Assembly: GCA_964618895.1 (NCBI GenBank)
Contig: CAZUDO010000079.1
Location: 1 to 64,000, forward strand
Length of the DNA stretch: 64,000 nt
Direction of reading: 5' to 3'
From: CAZUDO01 sp964618895
Lineage (GTDB): Bacteria > Desulfobacterota > Binatia > DP-6
The position numbers and the translations under genes are program-made. Positions 61,119 to 64,000 of the stretch are shown in pieces (the first letter of the stretch is position 1; each line of letters begins with the position of its first letter). The notes under the pieces are model-generated. The model was not told the DNA's origin. It worked only from the letters and a program-made list of their open reading frames with translations, and did no database searches.

Positions 61119-61898
61119 TCAGCGACGGGGCGGGTAGACACCCGGGCGCTTCTCGAGAAAGGCGTGCATTGCCTCGCGGCCGTCGTCGCCGAGTGCAGCG
61201 GTGGCCATCACCTCGCTGGCGTGCGCATAGGCGGCGTCCACGTCCAGGTCGATGGTGGCGTAGAAGGCGCGCTTGCCGATGCCCTTCGACGCGATGCTGC
61301 CGCGGCTGGCGGCGCGCGCGAGCGCCTCGGTCTCGTCGGTCAGCTGCTTCTGCGGGACGACGCGGTTCACCAGCCCCCACGCCAGCGCCGTGTGCGCGTC
61401 GATCGGGTCGCCGGTGAAGAGCAGCTCGAGCGCGCGCTTGCGGCCGACCGCCCGCGCGACCGCGACCGTGGGGGTGGTGCAGAACCAGCCCCCCTTGCCG
61501 CCGGGCGTGGCGAAGCCGGCCTCTTCCGCGGCGACGGCGAGGTCGCACGAGGCCACCAGCTGACAGCCGGCGGCGGTGGCCAGCGCGTGCACGCGCGCCA
61601 CCACGGGCTGCGGTACGCGCTGCACGGTCAGCATCAGTTCCGTGCACACAGCGAGCAGGCGGCGCATGCCGTCCAGATCGCGCTCGGCCATGTCGGCGAA
61701 GTCGTGGCCGGCCGAGAACACGGGCCCGTTGGCGGCCAGGATGATGGCGCGCGTGTCGGGATCGTCGGCCAGTGCGCGCAGCGCCGTGATCAGCTCGCGC
61801 ATATGGGCCTCGGAGAGCGCGTTCCGCCGCTCGGGGCGATTCATGATGATGGTGCCGAGGCCGCCGTGCGCCGACACCAGGATGTGCTCGTAGCGCAT
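61119..61898 (-). CDS. Enoyl-CoA hydratase/isomerase family protein
   Basis: 259-residue crotonase-fold enzyme. It has the oxyanion loop ANGPVFSAGHDFADM, HALATAAGCQLVASCDLAVA and FATPGGKGGWFCTTPTVAVA. The Gly-Gly pair and helix are standard; the pattern is close to the 'enoyl-CoA hydratase domain-containing protein 3' group. Divergent from dcd with 66 bp between starts; TAGGGG ends 7 bp before its ATG. Confidence 0.9.
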   Translation of the reverse strand: MRYEHILVSAHGGLGTIIMNRPERRNALSEAHMRELITALRALADDPDTRAIILAANGPVFSAGHDFADMAERDLDGMRRLLAVCTELMLTVQRVPQPVVARVHALATAAGCQLVASCDLAVAAEEAGFATPGGKGGWFCTTPTVAVARAVGRKRALELLFTGDPIDAHTALAWGLVNRVVPQKQLTDETEALARAASRGSIASKGIGKRAFYATIDLDVDAAYAHASEVMATAALGDDGREAMHAFLEKRPGVYPPRR

Positions 61899-61964
61899 GG
61901 GCCAGCCCCTACACCACGCGCGCGGCGGGCGCCAGGCGGCGGCGTCTGCTACACTGCCGCTCCC

Positions 61965-62474
61965 ATGGTCCTCACCCGCGACGTGATCCTGCGCGAGATC
62001 GCGGCCGGGCGCGTCGTGATCGACCCGTTCGATCCGGCGCTGGTCGGCCCGGCGTCGATCGACCTCCACCTGGGGGACGAGATCCGGGTGATGCTCCCCG
62101 GGGCGGACGAAGTGGCGGTCACCGAGGACGCCGACTACCGCGCCATCACGCGCGTCGAGCCCCTCGACGACCCGTACGTGCTCCGGCCGGGCGAGACCAT
62201 CCACGCCATCACGCGCGAGCGCATCACGCTGCCGGGCGACATCGCCGGCTGGCTCGAGGGGCGGAGCCGCTTCGCCCGCCTCGGGCTCATGATCCACGTC
62301 ACCTCCGGCTTCGTCGCGCCCGGGGTGGCCAGCCGCCAGGTGCTCGAGATGGCCAACGTCGCCGGCCGCCCGCTCGCCATCCATGCCGGGGTGGCGGTGT
62401 GCCAGATCGTGCTGCAACGCTGCGAGGGGAGCGCCGTGTACGCCGGCCGCTTTGCGCGCCAGGAGCGCCTGTGA
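61965..62474 (+). CDS. dcd: dCTP deaminase
   Basis: 169 residues, trimeric nucleotide deaminase making dUTP for thymidylate synthesis. Signatures: PASIDLHLGDEIRVM, the nucleotide-binding loop WLEGRSRFARLGLMIHVTSG, and RQVLEMANVAGRPLAIHAGV with the catalytic Glu. TACACT ends 9 bp before the ATG. The stop overlaps the PaaI-thioesterase start (GTGA), so the two are coupled. Upstream open frame is antisense noise. Confidence 0.93.
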   Translation: MVLTRDVILREIAAGRVVIDPFDPALVGPASIDLHLGDEIRVMLPGADEVAVTEDADYRAITRVEPLDDPYVLRPGETIHAITRERITLPGDIAGWLEGRSRFARLGLMIHVTSGFVAPGVASRQVLEMANVAGRPLAIHAGVAVCQIVLQRCEGSAVYAGRFARQERL

Positions 62475-62875
62475 GCATCGGCGTCCCCGACTTCATGGTC
62501 GCGCTCGGGCTCTCCATCGAGCGTGCCGACGAGCATGAGGCCCTGGTGGTGATGGCGGTGCCCGACGGGCTCATGAGCCCGTTCGGGACGGTGCACGGGG
62601 GCGCGATCGCCGCCCTGTTCGACACCGCCCTGGCGGTGGCCATCGCCCGCCATCTGGACCCGACCGACCGCGTCGCCACCCACAACCTGAACGTGAGCTA
62701 CGTCACCTTCGCCACCGAGCGGCGGCTCCTGTGCCACTCCCGCGTGGTGAGCCTGCGGACCGCCGTGGCCATCGCGGAGGGCGAGGTCCTGACCGAAGCG
62801 GGCGCGCTGGTGGCCAAGGCGGTGGGCACCTTCGGCCTGCGCCGGCGGGGCGGCCGGGCGCCCGCCAAGGGCTAG
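62471..62875 (+). CDS. PaaI-type hotdog thioesterase
   Basis: 134-residue single hotdog domain. The PaaI/YdiI block GTVHGGAIAALFDTALAVAI contains the HGG catalytic motif, with LNVSYVTFA and GEVLTEAGALVAKAVGTFGL completing the fold. Hydrolyses short or aromatic acyl-CoAs. GTG start overlaps dcd by four bases. Confidence 0.88.
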   Translation: MSIGVPDFMVALGLSIERADEHEALVVMAVPDGLMSPFGTVHGGAIAALFDTALAVAIARHLDPTDRVATHNLNVSYVTFATERRLLCHSRVVSLRTAVAIAEGEVLTEAGALVAKAVGTFGLRRRGGRAPAKG

Positions 62876-62915
62876 CTCTCTTGCCAACGGCCCCCGCTCA
62901 AGGCAGGTCACGGGG

Positions 62916-63638
62916 ATGCCGATGATCCCGCTAGCCATGCAGCCTTCCCGCTGGTCCCTAGCCCTCGTCCTCGGTGTGACGCTGTGGGTGACCCCGCTCC
63001 CCGCGAGCGCGGACCCTGACGGCTTCAACCAGGCCAACCTGCGGTTCAATCAGTGGTTCCTGGAATGGGTCATGGAGCCGGTCGGGCGCGGCTACAACGC
63101 GGTCATCCCCAAGTGGGGGCAGCGCCGGGTGGTGGCCTTCATGGAGAACCTGGTCGGCCCGCGCGACATCCTGAACAGCGCGCTGCAGGCGAAGTGGAGG
63201 CGCGCCGGCCTCCACACCGGCCGGTTCGTGGTCAACTCCGTGTACGGGATCGGCGGCCTGTACGACATGGCCGACTGGTACTGGGGCTGGAAGGCCACCC
63301 CGGAGACCACCAGCGAGACGCTCGGCGTATGGGGCGTGCCGCCGGGGCACTATCTCATCCTGCCGGTGGTGGGCGAGTTCTGCACCCGCAGCCTGGTGGG
63401 CTGGGTGACCGACGGCTTTCTCAACCCGCTCAGCTACATCCCGGGCGCACCCCTCATCGCCCCGACGGCTGGGGCATACGTGCACAAGAACGCCAACCTG
63501 CTCGCGCAGGGCATGCCGTCGGTGTGCGCGTCGACGGGCGAATGGGACGCCTACCGCCAGTCGCGCTTCAAGTTCGAGCCGTACGAAGTGGGCCGCGACC
63601 TGTTCTATCGGGACGAGGCGGAGCGGGTAGCGGACTAG
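62916..63638 (+). CDS. mlaA: MlaA/VacJ-family outer-membrane lipid-asymmetry protein
   Basis: 240 residues. MlaA removes mislocalised phospholipid from the outer membrane and passes it to MlaC. The family text is clear: FNQANLRFNQWFLEW, GYNAVIPKWGQRRVVAFMEN, RFVVNSVYGIGGLYDMADWY, ETLGVWGVPPGHYLILPVVG. MlaA proteins are normally lipoproteins, but this signal peptide (PLPASADPDG) has no lipobox cysteine. Two other start ATGs (62922, 62937) are possible. Outer-membrane role fits the didermic context. Confidence 0.88.
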   Translation: MPMIPLAMQPSRWSLALVLGVTLWVTPLPASADPDGFNQANLRFNQWFLEWVMEPVGRGYNAVIPKWGQRRVVAFMENLVGPRDILNSALQAKWRRAGLHTGRFVVNSVYGIGGLYDMADWYWGWKATPETTSETLGVWGVPPGHYLILPVVGEFCTRSLVGWVTDGFLNPLSYIPGAPLIAPTAGAYVHKNANLLAQGMPSVCASTGEWDAYRQSRFKFEPYEVGRDLFYRDEAERVAD

Positions 63639-64000
63639 AAGCCCGGCACCTTCGCGGCCTTCTTGTAGAGCAGGTTCACCGTCCCCCAGCCGGCCAGGAT
63701 CGCACCCAGCAGGTAGAGCGGGCTGCTGGCGAACGGCACGCTGGTGTGCGCGTCGATCATGGTCCACAGGAGCGGCACCGAGAGATACGTGTTGTGCCGC
63801 GAGCGCGCGCCGGCGAGCGCCACCAACGCCGGGTCGGGTGGCGTCCCTTCCTTGGTGGCGGTGATGATCTTCCGCTGCGCCGGCCAGATGCGCATCCACA
63901 CGTTGGCGGCCATGATGGTGCCGAACATGGTGCCGGTGTGGATCACGTAGGCGCGATAGGTGAAGCCGCTGAACACGAAACCGAGCACCACCAGCGCGGT
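63635..64000 (-). CDS. PuuD-like (urate hydroxylase family) membrane protein, partial
   Basis: The visible 121 codons encode the C-terminal part of a polytopic protein: YVIHTGTMFGTIMAANVWMR, then IWPAQRKIITATKEGTPPD, RSRHNTYLSVPLLWTMID and a final membrane helix. This strongly resembles the C-terminal region of PuuD-type urate hydroxylases and related membrane proteins. The start lies beyond the right edge. Its stop overlaps the mlaA stop on the opposite strand (CTAG). Confidence 0.75.
   Translation of the reverse strand, partial: TALVVLGFVFSGFTYRAYVIHTGTMFGTIMAANVWMRIWPAQRKIITATKEGTPPDPALVALAGARSRHNTYLSVPLLWTMIDAHTSVPFASSPLYLLGAILAGWGTVNLLYKKAAKVPGF

Noticed and set aside
59130..62474. 1114-codon plus-strand open frame ending in dCTP deaminase
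   Set aside because: Only the last 510 bp are real (dcd); the rest is antisense to phosphorylase and enoyl-CoA hydratase.

Overview
The window is very GC-rich, densely packed chromosomal DNA from a didermic bacterium. Outer-membrane biology is shown by a PpiD-type periplasmic foldase, an MlaA-family protein and a MreBCD/PBP2/RodA elongasome. The gene mix (luciferase-like flavin oxidoreductases, acyl-CoA dehydrogenases, P450 and beta-keto-acid-cleavage remnants, many SDRs, a thiolase, multihaem cytochromes) resembles uncultured Desulfobacterota-related lineages such as Candidatus Binatota. That assignment is an inference from gene content only; there is no rRNA in the window.

Layout. 1-7.4 kb: ppiD (running off the left edge), then the divergent operon mreB-mreC-mreD-mrdA-rodA. 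7.4-16.3 kb: thioredoxin; a degraded catabolic operon (intact luciferase-like oxidoreductase and PPOX-fold gene with P450, beta-keto-acid-cleavage-enzyme and acyl-CoA ligase remnants between them); a divergent TetR gene with a palindromic operator; a bacterial lysyl oxidase with a small secreted partner; TetR and SDR genes; USP and integrase remnants; and a tRNA-Leu(CAA). 16.3-27 kb: RHH, HEAT and J-domain proteins, a DUF309 protein, a tandem hotdog thioesterase, an SDR, a PadR regulator, a secreted S8 peptidase, a holin-like membrane protein and two coupled acyl-CoA dehydrogenases. 27-36 kb: a short XRE regulator behind a consensus sigma-54 promoter, then a periplasmic redox block: PHM/DBH-like copper monooxygenase, octahaem cytochrome with TPRs, sulfatase-fold protein, and PQQ-type sugar dehydrogenase with a haem c tail. 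36-45.5 kb: moeA, DUF1232, plsC-like, zinc dehydrogenase, hydratase, phosphoesterase, VOC, GNAT, a third acyl-CoA dehydrogenase, a second luciferase-like gene and a dienelactone hydrolase. 45.5-49.5 kb: a type I restriction-modification remnant (hsdM plus broken hsdS, no hsdR) bracketed by 32-bp imperfect direct repeats, then a DUF4143 ATPase behind a 29-bp palindrome. 49.5-64 kb: MBL hydrolase, SDR, TylF-like methyltransferase divergent from a 2-oxoglutarate oxygenase, enoyl-CoA hydratases, a second DLH, an SCP-x thiolase with a TetR-type operator, a hydrolase remnant, B12-radical SAM enzyme, redoxin, alpha-glucan phosphorylase, dcd, PaaI thioesterase, mlaA-like gene and the end of a PuuD-like membrane gene.

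Two patterns cut across the window. First, several pseudogenes keep both gene ends, or their overlap with the next gene, but have lost the middle, as if shaped by internal deletions. Second, at least 13 genes have a TA-containing -10-like hexamer ending only 5-10 nt before the start codon, which suggests widespread leaderless transcription. No CRISPR array, rRNA or intact transposase was seen.
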